A stretch of 64,000 nt of DNA from UBA6382 sp963617965 (lineage in GTDB: Bacteria; Bacteroidota; Bacteroidia; Bacteroidales; Bacteroidaceae). A model generated the notes under the pieces. It saw only the letters and a list, made by a program, of their open reading frames with translations, ran no database searches and was not told the origin of the DNA. Position 1 is the stretch's first letter, and every line of letters starts with the position of its first letter. Position numbers and translations under genes: made by a program. Location of the stretch: assembly GCA_963617965.1 (NCBI GenBank), contig CAVEQO010000003.1, positions 20,305-84,304 on the forward strand. The letters are read 5' to 3'. This document shows, piece after piece, positions 27,854-37,434 of this stretch.

Positions 27854-28759
27854 TCAAGGTTTGGATCTCCGCAAGTCTACAAAAGAAAGAATCGCTTGTG
27901 TGTCATCTGGATTGAACCATGTCATCTCGGGGTCTTTCTTGTACCACGTGAGTTGTTTTTTTGCATAGATGCGTGTGTTTCGTTGCATCTTTTGTATGGC
28001 GGTGTCAAAGTCCCATTCCCCATCGAAGAACTTGAACATTTCTTTGTAGCCTACGGTGTTAAGACTGTTGAGACTGCGCAGCGGGTAGACCTTGCGAGCC
28101 TCGTTTTCGAAACCCATATCAATCATCTGGAGAACCCTCTGGTTGATGCGCCCAAAGAGCTCTTCGCGCGGACGGTTAAGTCCTATCCTTACAATGCGGA
28201 ACGGGCGAGGTTTGGTTTGACTGGTGAGAAACGAAGAATACGGTCGTCCCGTCATGTGGCAGATTTCAAGGGCGTGAATAATCCGTCTCGGGTTGTTGAG
28301 ATCTACCTTGCCGTAGTATATGGGATCAAGGTCTTTCAGTTTTTCACGCAAAAAATCCAGCCCTCCGTTTTCATATTGCTGTTTGAGGGTGCGGCGCGTG
28401 GTGTCGTCAATGGTAGGGATGTCGTCAATGCCGTTGCATACAGCGTCAATGTACATCATGCTTCCGCCTGTCAGCAAGATGTTGGGTGACTGTGTGAAGA
28501 GAGTTGGCAAAAGGTGGATTACGTCTTGTTCGTATTCTGCGGCGCTGTAGTATTCTTCAAGATTCAGCGTGCCTACAAAATAGTGCTTCACCATAGCTTG
28601 CTGCTGCGGTGTGGGAGCGGCAGTGCCAATGGGCAAATGCCGGTATATTTGCCGGGAATCAGCATTTATGATCGGTGAGTTGAGCTTTTGGGCGATGGTT
28701 AGCGACAGGTCTGTCTTGCCGACCCCGGTCGGACCTGTCAGGACGAATAGCGTGTTCAT
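27854..28759 (-). CDS. miaA: tRNA dimethylallyltransferase
   Basis: Adds the isopentenyl group to A37 of tRNAs that read UNN codons. The ATG at 28759 gives 301 residues with the P-loop GPTGVGKT at positions 9-16, NADSRQIYRHL and LTGGSMMYIDAVCNGIDDIP, typical of MiaA. An in-frame GTG six codons earlier is possible but unneeded. It is the last gene in the leftward lipid A block, about 170 bases after the pRiA4b ORF3-like gene, and may have its own transcript. Confidence 0.95.
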   Translation of the reverse strand: MNTLFVLTGPTGVGKTDLSLTIAQKLNSPIINADSRQIYRHLPIGTAAPTPQQQAMVKHYFVGTLNLEEYYSAAEYEQDVIHLLPTLFTQSPNILLTGGSMMYIDAVCNGIDDIPTIDDTTRRTLKQQYENGGLDFLREKLKDLDPIYYGKVDLNNPRRIIHALEICHMTGRPYSSFLTSQTKPRPFRIVRIGLNRPREELFGRINQRVLQMIDMGFENEARKVYPLRSLNSLNTVGYKEMFKFFDGEWDFDTAIQKMQRNTRIYAKKQLTWYKKDPEMTWFNPDDTQAILSFVDLRRSKP

Positions 28760-28927
28760 GGCAAAAACAGGTTTCACCGCACCTTATGGGACGATAAAAC
28801 CTGCGTCTGTTGGTTGTCTTTCAAGGAGGAGTTGTTTGTGACCGTTCTTGCAGTCTGCACGGCATATTATTCTGACACCTGCATATCCGCATTGCTTCCA
28901 TGATGTCATGTGGCGCAATAGGATGAC

Positions 28928-29455
28928 CTACTCTATAGTATAGGAGTCAGGATCGTACTCGTCGTCGTTGAACCCCTCTTCGTCGTCAAGGTCAAGATCG
29001 ATGTTTTTGTCTTCGGTCGCAATGCTGCTGAAATCCAGATCAAAGTCGTTGAGCTGTTTCGGAGCCGGACCTCTGGATTGCGTACACTCAGCGCAGTCAA
29101 GTTTTGCCCCCGTTATAATGTCTGTCACCTCAAGATAAAACACACGGTCGTTGGCGGGATCAAACGTGAATACGAGTTTCTGTTCCTCTTCCTCTATGAG
29201 ATCGGAAAGTCTGGTTTCTGCCATGATGTAGATGTCCTGGTCTTCTGCAGAGGTCCCCATGTCTTCCCTGACAACCTGTTGCTTCTCTTCCCAGGCATCA
29301 GAACAGATGCTGAAACTTGTAATCTGGCTGTCGTCATAGTCACAGGACTCAAGTATGGCTTTGTTCAAATCCAGAAAAGAACAATCCGAGTCAATGGTGA
29401 TTTCGCGGAAGAAATTCTCGACCTCGTCACAGATGATGGCGATTTTAAATAGCAT
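28928..29455 (-). CDS. pRiA4b ORF3-like protein
   Basis: A 175-residue acidic protein resembling the plasmid pRiA4b ORF-3 family (also called IS1096 passenger-like), which has no proven function. The core is residues 1-120 (ESCDYDDSQITSFSICSDAWEE; LVFTFDPANDRVFYLEV). The last 40 residues are almost all acidic (DLDLDDEEGFNDDEYDPDS). It lies 17 bases after lpxA and before miaA, the order I know from other Bacteroidales, so it is a vertically inherited chromosomal gene despite the family name. Confidence 0.8.
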   Translation of the reverse strand: MLFKIAIICDEVENFFREITIDSDCSFLDLNKAILESCDYDDSQITSFSICSDAWEEKQQVVREDMGTSAEDQDIYIMAETRLSDLIEEEEQKLVFTFDPANDRVFYLEVTDIITGAKLDCAECTQSRGPAPKQLNDFDLDFSSIATEDKNIDLDLDDEEGFNDDEYDPDSYTIE

Positions 29456-29472
29456 GTGTTTTGTTTTGGCGG

Positions 29473-30246
29473 TTAGTAAACAATGCCCCGTTTGGAGGTC
29501 TTTACAAAATCAAGGATGTATTCCACATCGGGATTGTCAGGGATTTGCTCGCGTACCATTGCCATCCGCTCTTCAAAGGTGAAGGTGCGGTTGTAGAGGA
29601 TGCGGTATGTTTCATGAATGTCGTCAATCTGCTTGTCCGTGAATTTGCGTCTGCGCAATCCAATAAGGTTAAGTCCGCAGTATGTGGCAGGTTCGCGTGC
29701 CACTGTTGAGAAAGGCGGAATGTCCTGACTCGTTCGTGTGCCGCCACCGAGCATAGAGTAACTGCCTACCCGACAGAACTGGTGTATGAGTACGTTGGCA
29801 CTTATCACGGCAAAGTTGTCGATGACGACCTCGCCTGCGATTTTTGTGCTATTGCCGATGATGTCACCGTTGCCCACCGAGGCATCGTGGGCAACGTGTA
29901 CGCCTTCCATGAGAAGATTGTTGTCGCCGACAACAGTCTTGCCTTTGGCTCTTGTTCCGCGGTTTACGGTCACGTTTTCGCGTATTTTGTTGTAGTTGCC
30001 GATTTCTGCCGTAGTGTCTTCTCCCTGAAATTTCAAGTCCTGCGGTATGGCACTGATTACGGCTCCAGGAAAAAAGGTGTTGCCATTGCCTATGCGTGCG
30101 CCATAGAGTATTGTCACGCTGTTCATGAGGATGTTGTCATCGCCAATCACTACATTCTTGTCAATGTAGCAAAAAGGTCCGATCTCGCAGTTTTTGCCGA
30201 TTACGGATTCGGGATGCACAAAGGCTAAAGGACTGATGTTACTCAT
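29473..30246 (-). CDS. lpxA: UDP-N-acetylglucosamine acyltransferase
   Basis: First enzyme of lipid A synthesis: transfers a 3-hydroxyacyl chain from ACP to UDP-GlcNAc in the cytoplasm. With the ATG at 30246 it has 257 residues. The left-handed beta-helix hexapeptide repeats run through residues 1-180 (VIGKNCEIGPFCYI, VVIGDDNILM). The catalytic His lies in GVHVAHDASVGN, and the C-terminal helical domain begins at about 190. The frame extends 40 codons upstream, but these do not look like LpxA. It follows lpxC-fabZ by 64 bases. Confidence 0.95.
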   Translation of the reverse strand: MSNISPLAFVHPESVIGKNCEIGPFCYIDKNVVIGDDNILMNSVTILYGARIGNGNTFFPGAVISAIPQDLKFQGEDTTAEIGNYNKIRENVTVNRGTRAKGKTVVGDNNLLMEGVHVAHDASVGNGDIIGNSTKIAGEVVIDNFAVISANVLIHQFCRVGSYSMLGGGTRTSQDIPPFSTVAREPATYCGLNLIGLRRRKFTDKQIDDIHETYRILYNRTFTFEERMAMVREQIPDNPDVEYILDFVKTSKRGIVY

Positions 30247-30310
30247 TTTTTGTGTTGTGTAGATGAATAGGATTTGGCAACAGGTCACACGGCTTATTGC
30301 CGGCAGAACC

Positions 30311-31696
30311 CTATCTGTTTTTCGTGAGTTGTGCGGTAAAGGTACATTCGCTGACAATTTTCTCACCTACGAAGATGTAGCCTTTCATAGACGATATTCC
30401 GTGGCGTACTGGGGCGAGCAGTTCTACCTTGAATATCAAGGTGTCGCCCGGCACTACTTTTTGACGGAACTTGGCGTTGTCTATACGCATGAAATAAGAA
30501 CTCCATTCTTCGGGCTTTTCAAGTTGGTTCAGAATCAACAGCCCACCGGCCTGGGCCATGGCCTCTATCTGTAACACGCCCGGCATTACCGGCTCCTGCG
30601 GGAAATGACCTTGGAAGAAAGGCTCGTTGCTGGTCACGTTCTTTATCCCGACAATGTAGTTGGTGCCCATTTCTATTATTTTGTCTACCAGCTGCATAGG
30701 ATAACGGTGCGGAAGCAGTTCGCGTATGCGGTTGACATCCATCAACGGAGCTTTGTTGCAGTCATATTGTGGAGCCTGTACCTCGTGAGCCCGTATCTCG
30801 CGTTGCATCTGCCGCGCAAATTTGTTGTTGATGGTGTGACCGGGTTTTGTAGCTATTATGCGGCCTTTCAGCGGTCGGCCGATAAGAGCCATGTCGCCAA
30901 TGATGTCAAGCACTTTGTGCCGGGCGGGCTCGTTTTTCCATACCAACGGCTTGGTGTTGAGAAATCCGAGCTTGGTGGCGTCTTTGTGCTCAATGCCTAC
31001 TTCGTCTGCGAGGCGGTCAAGACGCTCCTGCGAAATCTGGTTCTCGTAAATCACTATGGCGTTGTTGAGGTCTCCGCCCTTTATCAGTCCCGCATTGATG
31101 AGCGGCTCTACTTCGCGGACGAATACAAACGTGCGCGCTCCTGCAATTTCCGTTTCAAAGGAGTGGACATCTTCAATGGTGGCAAACTGGCTTGCAAACC
31201 AGTCGCTGTCATAGGATATCATTGCCGTCAAGCTGAATTTGTCATCGGGAAGCAGCACAATGGATGCCCCTGTCTTTTCGTCGCGGAATTCCGCTTTTTT
31301 CTTTATTACGTAGTAATTCCGTTCTTCTTTCTGCTCTTCCTTGCCGACCCTGTTGATGTTGTCCACGTATGTCTGTGCACTGCCTTCAAGGATAGGCATC
31401 TCTGGACCGTTGACTTGAATGAGGCAGTTGTCAACCCCCATCCCGCAGAGTGCGGCGAGGGCGTGCTCCACTGTGCCTATGCGCACATCGCCTTTTGCCA
31501 GAACTGTACTACGCGTAGTGTCGGCAACATTGTCGGCAACCCCTTCTACTATAGGCTGTCCTTCAAGGTCAATGCGTTGGAACTTGTATCCTGTGTTTTC
31601 TGGCGCAGGATTGAACGTTGCTACGGTGTATATCCCCGTGTGAAGCCCTTTGCCTTCCACGGAGAATGTTCCTTTCAGCGTATGTTGTTTTGACAT
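30311..31696 (-). CDS. lpxC-fabZ: Bifunctional LpxC deacetylase / FabZ dehydratase
   Basis: A 461-residue fusion. Residues 1-310 are LpxC, the zinc deacetylase that commits UDP-acyl-GlcNAc to lipid A; H78 in TVEHALAAL is a zinc ligand and the second half carries the KPLVWKNEPARHKVLDIIGD segment with further ligands. Residues from about 316 are FabZ, 3-hydroxyacyl-ACP dehydratase, with LLPHRYPMQLVD and active-site H364 and E378 in FFQGHFPQEPVMPGVLQIEA. The fusion is known across Bacteroidetes and balances lipid A against fatty acid synthesis. It lies between lpxD and lpxA. Confidence 0.97.
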   Translation of the reverse strand: MSKQHTLKGTFSVEGKGLHTGIYTVATFNPAPENTGYKFQRIDLEGQPIVEGVADNVADTTRSTVLAKGDVRIGTVEHALAALCGMGVDNCLIQVNGPEMPILEGSAQTYVDNINRVGKEEQKEERNYYVIKKKAEFRDEKTGASIVLLPDDKFSLTAMISYDSDWFASQFATIEDVHSFETEIAGARTFVFVREVEPLINAGLIKGGDLNNAIVIYENQISQERLDRLADEVGIEHKDATKLGFLNTKPLVWKNEPARHKVLDIIGDMALIGRPLKGRIIATKPGHTINNKFARQMQREIRAHEVQAPQYDCNKAPLMDVNRIRELLPHRYPMQLVDKIIEMGTNYIVGIKNVTSNEPFFQGHFPQEPVMPGVLQIEAMAQAGGLLILNQLEKPEEWSSYFMRIDNAKFRQKVVPGDTLIFKVELLAPVRHGISSMKGYIFVGEKIVSECTFTAQLTKNR

Positions 31697-31728
31697 ATGT
31701 TGTGTGTTGTATGGATTTCAGAGTGGTG

Positions 31729-32775
31729 TCACTTCTTGTTGGGCGACCCCTTGAGTTCGGCTATTTCGCGCTTGAGATTTTGTACGTCGGACGAAATTTC
31801 GGGCAGATTGCGGAATACTGCATTGCAACGCGCGAATTTGCGCGCGTCAATGGCGGGGAGACCGAGCAGTGTGGTGTGCTCGTTGATTACGGAACCGGAC
31901 ACTCCCGATTTTGCTGCGCACGTGGTGCGGTCTGCAATGCTTATATGTCCGGCAACCCCGACTTGTCCTCCGAACATGCACCAGCGCCCCACCTTAGTGC
32001 TTCCCGCAATGCCCACCTGTGAACTCATGACGGTGTTTTCTCCGACCACCACATTGTGGGCGATTTGGACAAGGTTGTCCAGTTTGACACCTTTCTTCAC
32101 GATGGTAGACCCCATTGTAGAGCGGTCTATGCAGGTGTTTGCGCCTATTTCCACATTGTCTTCAATGGTGACAATGCCTATCTGGGGTATCTTGTTGTAG
32201 CCGTCCTCCGAAGGGGCGAAGCCGAATCCGTCTGCTCCAATCACGCAGCCGGCGTGAAGTATGCAGTTGTTGCCCACTTTGCACCCATGGTAGACAACGG
32301 CGTTGCTGTAAACCTCGGTGTTGCTGCCAATGCTTGCCTCTTCGCCGATGGTCACATGGGGATGGAGCACGCATCCGTCGCCTACAGCAGCCTTTGGTCC
32401 GATAGCCACGAATGGTCCGATATAGCAGTCTTTGCCGACAGTGGCGGTGGGATCGATGTAGGCAAGGGAACTGACGCCGGTTTTCTTCTGTTTCATGGAG
32501 TCATAGAGCTGCAGCAGTTTTGCAACGGCTTCATAGGCGTTCTGTACCCTTATCAGCGTGGCGGCAACAGGCTTTGCCGGTTTGAAGCTGTCGTTGACAA
32601 GCACGATGCTTGATGCGGTGTCGTATATATAGTGTTCATAAGCTTGATTGGCCAGAAACGAGATTGCACCCACCGTGCCTTCTTCAATCTTGGAAAAGGT
32701 GTTGACGGTTGCGTTTTCATTCCCCTCTACAGTCCCGTGAAGAAACTCTGCAATCTGCTTGGCTGAAAATTCCAT
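31729..32775 (-). CDS. lpxD: UDP-3-O-(3-hydroxyacyl)glucosamine N-acyltransferase
   Basis: Third lipid A enzyme; adds the N-linked hydroxyacyl chain. With the ATG at 32775 it has 348 residues: a uridine-binding N-terminal domain (MEFSAKQIAEFLHGTVEGN), a long hexapeptide-repeat helix (YIDPTATVGKDCYIGPFVAI onward), the catalytic His in LVQIAHNVVVGEN and a C-terminal helix. The open frame reaches 35 codons further but lacks family character. A near-consensus -7 box (GACATTTG, minus strand, around 32806-32813) lies just upstream. Confidence 0.95.
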   Translation of the reverse strand: MEFSAKQIAEFLHGTVEGNENATVNTFSKIEEGTVGAISFLANQAYEHYIYDTASSIVLVNDSFKPAKPVAATLIRVQNAYEAVAKLLQLYDSMKQKKTGVSSLAYIDPTATVGKDCYIGPFVAIGPKAAVGDGCVLHPHVTIGEEASIGSNTEVYSNAVVYHGCKVGNNCILHAGCVIGADGFGFAPSEDGYNKIPQIGIVTIEDNVEIGANTCIDRSTMGSTIVKKGVKLDNLVQIAHNVVVGENTVMSSQVGIAGSTKVGRWCMFGGQVGVAGHISIADRTTCAAKSGVSGSVINEHTTLLGLPAIDARKFARCNAVFRNLPEISSDVQNLKREIAELKGSPNKK

Positions 32776-32889
32776 GTCCAATTGTCTTGTTTGTCTTATA
32801 TGAATGCAAATGTCGTAAAAAATAATAACATAGCCTAAGGGAACGGGCGTGTTTTGTGGTTTTTGCGTGTGTTGCGACACGAAAAGTTC

Positions 32890-34146
32890 TCAATAATTGT
32901 TCAGAATGTTGCAAACGGCCGGATCGTAAATTATTCGGGGGTCTCTGTGCAGGAAAAAGTAATGTCGTTCGCTGCGCCGGTCAACCATTTCGCTGTGGAG
33001 CAATTCGGAAAAATGGGAAATGTCACGTACCGCATGGTTTTTCATCAGGATGTTTATGTGGTCATCTGCGGTGGAATAAAGTATCTGGGAAACGTCGAGT
33101 GGTCTTGCAAAGTAGTGGGCGCATTCTGGTTCGATGTTCAGGTGCGACACCACAGCCTGTTCCAGCTGTTCCAGATCGCGTGCAATCATCGGGCGGCATA
33201 GTTCTCTGGTCTTGTAGAGGTTGCGGTTGATGTAATTTCGCGAAAGGATGCGCAGTGCCGGGTCTTCGCTCGTTTGCCACTCCTTGAGTGCGGAAATGAT
33301 GTCGCTGTCATCAAGCAATATGAATGCGTCTATGGCTTCGGGGTGATCTGTGAGAAACTCTTTGTCAACATTGTTGTAGAGAAAATATTCCAGTTGGCTT
33401 GCTGAACGCAGCCGGTGTCCGGCATTGATGAGTTCCTTGGCGCGCCCGATAGCTGCCGAAAGAGTGTGGCATGCCGCCAGCACTGTCTTGTGGAGGTATA
33501 CCTGCCAATACATGAGCCGCCGCGACATCAGGTAATTCTCTATAGTGTAGATGCCTTTTGATTCTATCACAAGGCGGTCGTCGCACACGTTGAGCATCTT
33601 GATGATGCGCTCTGCACCAATGTTGCCCTCTCTTACGCCGGCGAAGAAGCTGTCTCGGCACAGGTAGTCAAGCCTGTCCATATCCAGCTGGCTGCATATC
33701 AGCTCGTGCAGGAAATGCTTTGGGTAATTGTCCCGGAATATGCTTATGGCGACATCCAAAGCCCCACCGAATTCGTGGTTCAGCCTTTCCATCAGCAAGA
33801 GGGAGAGATCTTCATGGCTCATCCCGGTTATGAACATTCCTTCAAGGCTGTGGGACATGGGGCCATGTCCTATATCGTGCAGCAGCATGGCAATCTTGGT
33901 GCCCTGTTCTTCTTCTGACGTTATGTCGCAGTGTCGGCTTTTGAGGGTCTGTAGGGCGTTGGTGATGAGATGCAGCGCGCCAATGGAGTGCAGAAAGCGC
34001 GTGTGCCGTCCTCCGGGATAGACATACGAGGTAGGCCCAAGCTGCTCTATGCGGTTGAGACGGATAAAGAAAGGGTGTTTTACCAGAGAAGAGAAAATGC
34101 CTTTGGGTATATCGATAAAGCCGTGTACCGGATCGTTGATAATCAT
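32890..34146 (-). CDS. HD-domain phosphohydrolase (dGTPase-like)
   Basis: A 418-residue HD-superfamily metal-dependent phosphohydrolase related to the YdhJ/SAMHD1-like dGTP triphosphohydrolases. The metal motif is seen in order: RHTRFLHSIGALHL, then AMLLHDIGHGPMSHSLE and later LICSQLDMDRLDYLCRDSFF. The substrate may be dNTPs or another nucleotide. It is commonly the gene ahead of lpxD in Bacteroidales; here 114 bases separate them, with a possible separate lpxD promoter between. Confidence 0.88.
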   Translation of the reverse strand: MIINDPVHGFIDIPKGIFSSLVKHPFFIRLNRIEQLGPTSYVYPGGRHTRFLHSIGALHLITNALQTLKSRHCDITSEEEQGTKIAMLLHDIGHGPMSHSLEGMFITGMSHEDLSLLLMERLNHEFGGALDVAISIFRDNYPKHFLHELICSQLDMDRLDYLCRDSFFAGVREGNIGAERIIKMLNVCDDRLVIESKGIYTIENYLMSRRLMYWQVYLHKTVLAACHTLSAAIGRAKELINAGHRLRSASQLEYFLYNNVDKEFLTDHPEAIDAFILLDDSDIISALKEWQTSEDPALRILSRNYINRNLYKTRELCRPMIARDLEQLEQAVVSHLNIEPECAHYFARPLDVSQILYSTADDHINILMKNHAVRDISHFSELLHSEMVDRRSERHYFFLHRDPRIIYDPAVCNILNNY

Positions 34147-34175
34147 CTTTGTGTGTTTTGCGGCGTTTCTTACGG

Positions 34176-34991
34176 TCAGGGCAGTAGCGCAGACATTTGC
34201 TGCTGCAGCCCAAAGGCTTCCCTTCCCGCAGCGGCAGCGAAGTCTTCGGTATCATCGGCGTAGATTATTCCCCTTGAAGAATTGACGAGCAGTCCGCAGT
34301 CTTTGGTCATGCCATATTTGCACACTTCCTCAAGAGAACCTCCTTGCGCACCGACTCCCGGTACCAGCAGGAAATGGTCTGGCACGATTTTCCGTATGTC
34401 CTCGAAGAGCCGTCCTTGTGTTGCACCCACCACATACATCATTTGCCTGTCATCTGCCCACAGCTGTGAGGTGCGAAGCACTTTCTCGAAAAGCCGTTCA
34501 CCATTGCTGTTCTCTGTAAGCTGGAAATCGTGCGACCCCTTGTTGCTGGTCAGGGCAAGCAGGATAACCCATTTGCCTTCGTATTGCAGGAAAGGGGTGA
34601 CGCTGTCTTCGCCCATATACGGTGCCACGGTCAGCGAATCGACATTCATTTCCTCAAAGAAGCTTCGGGCATACATGGCACTGGTATTGCCGATATCGCC
34701 GCGTTTTGCATCTGCAATGACGAACAAGTCCGGATAGTTCCCCTTGATATATCTCACTGTTTTTTCCAAGGCTGTCCAACCCTTGATCCCGAAGCATTCG
34801 TAGAATGCGAGGTTGGGCTTGTATGCCACGCAGTAGGGGGCTGTGGCGTCAACAATGGCTTTGTTGAATGCGAATATGGGGTCGTCTTCTTTAAGGAGGT
34901 GCTTGGGTATTTTTTTGATGTCGGTATCAAGGCCTACGCAGAGGAATGAGCGTTTGCGCTTGATATTGTCAATGAGTTGTTGCTTGTTCAT
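34176..34991 (-). CDS. pyrF: Orotidine 5'-phosphate decarboxylase (type 2)
   Basis: Last step of UMP synthesis. The 271-residue length and the motif FVIADAKRGDIGNTSAMYA, with the catalytic Asp-Lys-Asp group, are those of the longer type 2 PyrF subfamily. SFLCVGLDTDIKKIP near the N-terminus and LLVPGVGAQGGSLEEV near the C-terminus fit the TIM-barrel family. It follows prfA in the same direction by 90 bases. Confidence 0.95.
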   Translation of the reverse strand: MNKQQLIDNIKRKRSFLCVGLDTDIKKIPKHLLKEDDPIFAFNKAIVDATAPYCVAYKPNLAFYECFGIKGWTALEKTVRYIKGNYPDLFVIADAKRGDIGNTSAMYARSFFEEMNVDSLTVAPYMGEDSVTPFLQYEGKWVILLALTSNKGSHDFQLTENSNGERLFEKVLRTSQLWADDRQMMYVVGATQGRLFEDIRKIVPDHFLLVPGVGAQGGSLEEVCKYGMTKDCGLLVNSSRGIIYADDTEDFAAAAGREAFGLQQQMSALLP

Positions 34992-35081
34992 GTCTGTAGT
35001 GTTTTGTTATGAGAGCCCCTGATGTCCGGGTTGCCGGTGTTCTTTGGGCTTAAATTGGTGAAAGCGAATCGTGGGGAGGGG

Positions 35082-36188
35082 TCATTGCAAGCTGTTCTCT
35101 TTGAGGCGTTCGGTGTTTTCTGCCACGATGAGATGGTCTATGCAGTCCTGTATATCACCGTCCATAAATGCGTTGAGATTGTAGATTGTGTAGTTGATAC
35201 GGTGGTCTGTGATGCGCCCTTGCGGATAGTTGTAGGTGCGTATCTTGGCAGAACGGTCGCCGGTGGACACGAGGGATTTGCGCTTGCTGGCGATATCGGC
35301 ATCGTATTTCTGCCGTTCGTTGTCATAGATGAATGTGCGCAGGCGTGCCAGAGCCCGTTCTTTGTTTTTGGGTTGGTCGCGTGTTTCGGTGCATTCTATG
35401 AGGATTTCCTGTATCTCGCCGGTATTGGGGTTCTTCCAGTTGTAGCGCAGACGCACGCCCGACTCTACCTTGTTTACGTTCTGTCCGCCGGCGCCCGACG
35501 AGCGGAACGTGTCCCATTTTATTTCGCCTTCGTTGATTACTACGTCAAAGGCTTCCGCCTCTGGTAGTACGGCAACGGTAGCAGCGCTGGTGTGTACTCT
35601 GCCTTGGGTCTCGGTGGCGGGCACCCGTTGTACACGGTGTACTCCGCTCTCATACTTCAGCGTGCCGTAGACGTTGTCTCCTGTCACGGAACAGATTATC
35701 TCTTTGTAGCCGCCCACTGCGCCTTCGCTTGAACTGGACACTTCAAGTTTCCAGCCTTTCGCTTCGCAGTATTTTGCATACATTCTGAAGAGGTCTCCGG
35801 CAAAGAGGGCGGCTTCGTCGCCGCCGGTGCCGCCGCGTATTTCAAGGATGGCATTTTTGGAGTCTTCCGGATCTTTCGGAACAAGCATGAGTTTGATGCG
35901 TTCCTCGATTTCGGGTATGCGCGTTTCGCATTCCGCCACTTGCTCGCGCGCCATCTCCTTCATGTCGGAGTCCTGCTCGTTCATGAGCATGTCTTTGCCC
36001 TCTTCAAGATTGCTCAGCAGGTTGGCGTATTCCTTGCGTGCTGCCATGAGGTCTTCAAGTTCCTTGTACTCTTTGGTCAGCTTCACGTAGCGTTGTTGGT
36101 CGGCGATTACATCGGGGTCAGTGATGAGGGTGTAGACTTCCTCAAAGCGTGCGACAAGGGCATTGAGTTTTTCCAATAGTGAGTTCAT
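35082..36188 (-). CDS. prfA: Peptide chain release factor 1
   Basis: Reads UAA and UAG stop codons and triggers peptide release. With the ATG at 36188 it has 368 residues: a helical N-terminal domain 1, a recognition region with VHRVQRVPATETQGRVHTS (PAT tripeptide, as in RF1 rather than RF2), and the GGQ loop in SSGAGGQNVNKVESGVRL. The upstream in-frame 22 codons overlap the end of the spacer to purM and do not look conserved. It lies 40 bases after purM. Confidence 0.96.
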   Translation of the reverse strand: MNSLLEKLNALVARFEEVYTLITDPDVIADQQRYVKLTKEYKELEDLMAARKEYANLLSNLEEGKDMLMNEQDSDMKEMAREQVAECETRIPEIEERIKLMLVPKDPEDSKNAILEIRGGTGGDEAALFAGDLFRMYAKYCEAKGWKLEVSSSSEGAVGGYKEIICSVTGDNVYGTLKYESGVHRVQRVPATETQGRVHTSAATVAVLPEAEAFDVVINEGEIKWDTFRSSGAGGQNVNKVESGVRLRYNWKNPNTGEIQEILIECTETRDQPKNKERALARLRTFIYDNERQKYDADIASKRKSLVSTGDRSAKIRTYNYPQGRITDHRINYTIYNLNAFMDGDIQDCIDHLIVAENTERLKENSLQ

Positions 36189-36228
36189 TCGGGAATGGAT
36201 GTTTCTTGCTTGGCGGAGCAGGTGTATG

Positions 36229-37398
36229 TTAGTAGTTGAATTCGCCGAATTCACTCTTGATGGTGAGCGAACGCGCGCCGTCCTCTATGTGTCCTACAAT
36301 CTTGGCTTCAATGTTGAAAGCCTGCGAAATGTCAATGACTTCCTGTGCGTGTTCAGGGGCGAGGTAGATTTCAAGCCGGTGTCCCATGTTGAACACCTTG
36401 TACATCTCGGCCCATTCCGTGCCGCTCTCCTTGGCGATAGCCTTGAAGAGTGGCGGTACCGGAAACATGTTGTCTTTTATCACCCGGCAGTTGTCGCCCA
36501 CGAAATGGAGGACTTTGGTCTGCGCACCGCCGGTGCAGTGTACCATGCCGTGTATCAGGGGACGCATTTTGTCAAGCACCCGCTTGACAACGGGAGCGTA
36601 GGTGCGTGTGGGCGAAAGGACTAGCTTCCCTGCGTTTACGGGTGAACCATCCACGGAGTCGGTCAGCTTGTAGCTGCCGCTGTACACCAGTTCCTCCGGC
36701 ACGGCCTTGTCGTAGCTTTCGGGATATTTTTCGGTCAGATATTTTGCAAATATGTCGTGGCGCGCCGATGTCAGTCCGTTGCTACCCATACCCCCGTTGT
36801 ATGCGGTCTCGTAGGAGGCCTGTCCGCTTGACGAGAGTCCCACAATCACATCACCCGGCCGTATGTTGGCATTGTTGATCACGTCGCTCCGTTTCATGCG
36901 GCAGCTTACAGTGGAGTCTACGATGATTGTGCGCACGAGGTCGCCCACATCGGCAGTCTCGCCTCCTGTGCCGTAGATGCCTATCCCCATTTCGCGCATC
37001 TGGGCCATGATCTCGTCTGTGCCGTTGATGATGGCGGAGATTACCTCACCGGGAATCAGCATCTTGTTGCGCCCGATAGTACTGCTCACCAGAATGTTGT
37101 CAATGGCGCCTACACAGAGCAGATCGTCTGTATTCATAACGAGTGCGTCTTGGGCGATGCCTTTCCATACGCTGAGGTCACCGGTTTCCTTCCAGTACAT
37201 ATAGGCTAGGCTTGACTTGGTGCCGGCCCCGTCGGCGTGCATGATGTTGCAGTATTCCGGATCGCCTCCCAGAATGTCAGGGATTATTTTGCAGAAAGCC
37301 TGAGGGAAGATGCCTTTGTCAATGTTCTGTATTGCGTTGTGAACATCTTCCTTCATGGCACTCACGCCACGCATCATGTATCGTTGTCTGTTGTCCAT
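36229..37398 (-). CDS. purM: Phosphoribosylformylglycinamidine cyclo-ligase (AIR synthetase)
   Basis: ATP-dependent ring closure giving aminoimidazole ribonucleotide in purine synthesis. The 389-residue protein shows HADGAGTKSSLAYMYW, MNTDDLLCVGA (metal/ATP-binding Asp residues), YGTGGETADVGDLV and the C-terminal PurM domain with MVHCTGGAQTKVLHFV. Slightly longer than the enterobacterial enzyme (about 345), as usual in Bacteroidetes. It sits between aroE and prfA, all leftward. Confidence 0.94.
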   Translation of the reverse strand: MDNRQRYMMRGVSAMKEDVHNAIQNIDKGIFPQAFCKIIPDILGGDPEYCNIMHADGAGTKSSLAYMYWKETGDLSVWKGIAQDALVMNTDDLLCVGAIDNILVSSTIGRNKMLIPGEVISAIINGTDEIMAQMREMGIGIYGTGGETADVGDLVRTIIVDSTVSCRMKRSDVINNANIRPGDVIVGLSSSGQASYETAYNGGMGSNGLTSARHDIFAKYLTEKYPESYDKAVPEELVYSGSYKLTDSVDGSPVNAGKLVLSPTRTYAPVVKRVLDKMRPLIHGMVHCTGGAQTKVLHFVGDNCRVIKDNMFPVPPLFKAIAKESGTEWAEMYKVFNMGHRLEIYLAPEHAQEVIDISQAFNIEAKIVGHIEDGARSLTIKSEFGEFNY

Positions 37399-37434
37399 AA
37401 TAGTGTGTGTTTTTGTCGTTTGTCGGTGTGGGGA

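Noticed and set aside
28928..29455. Mobile element gene because of the pRiA4b/IS1096 family name
   Set aside because: It sits in a conserved lipid A gene order with no inverted repeats or transposase nearby.
30605..31693. A 362-codon open frame opposite lpxC-fabZ
   Set aside because: Fully antisense to a certain fusion gene and without recognisable features.
30311..31696. LpxC-FabZ fusion as a novel gene fusion
   Set aside because: This fusion is already known and widespread in Bacteroidetes.
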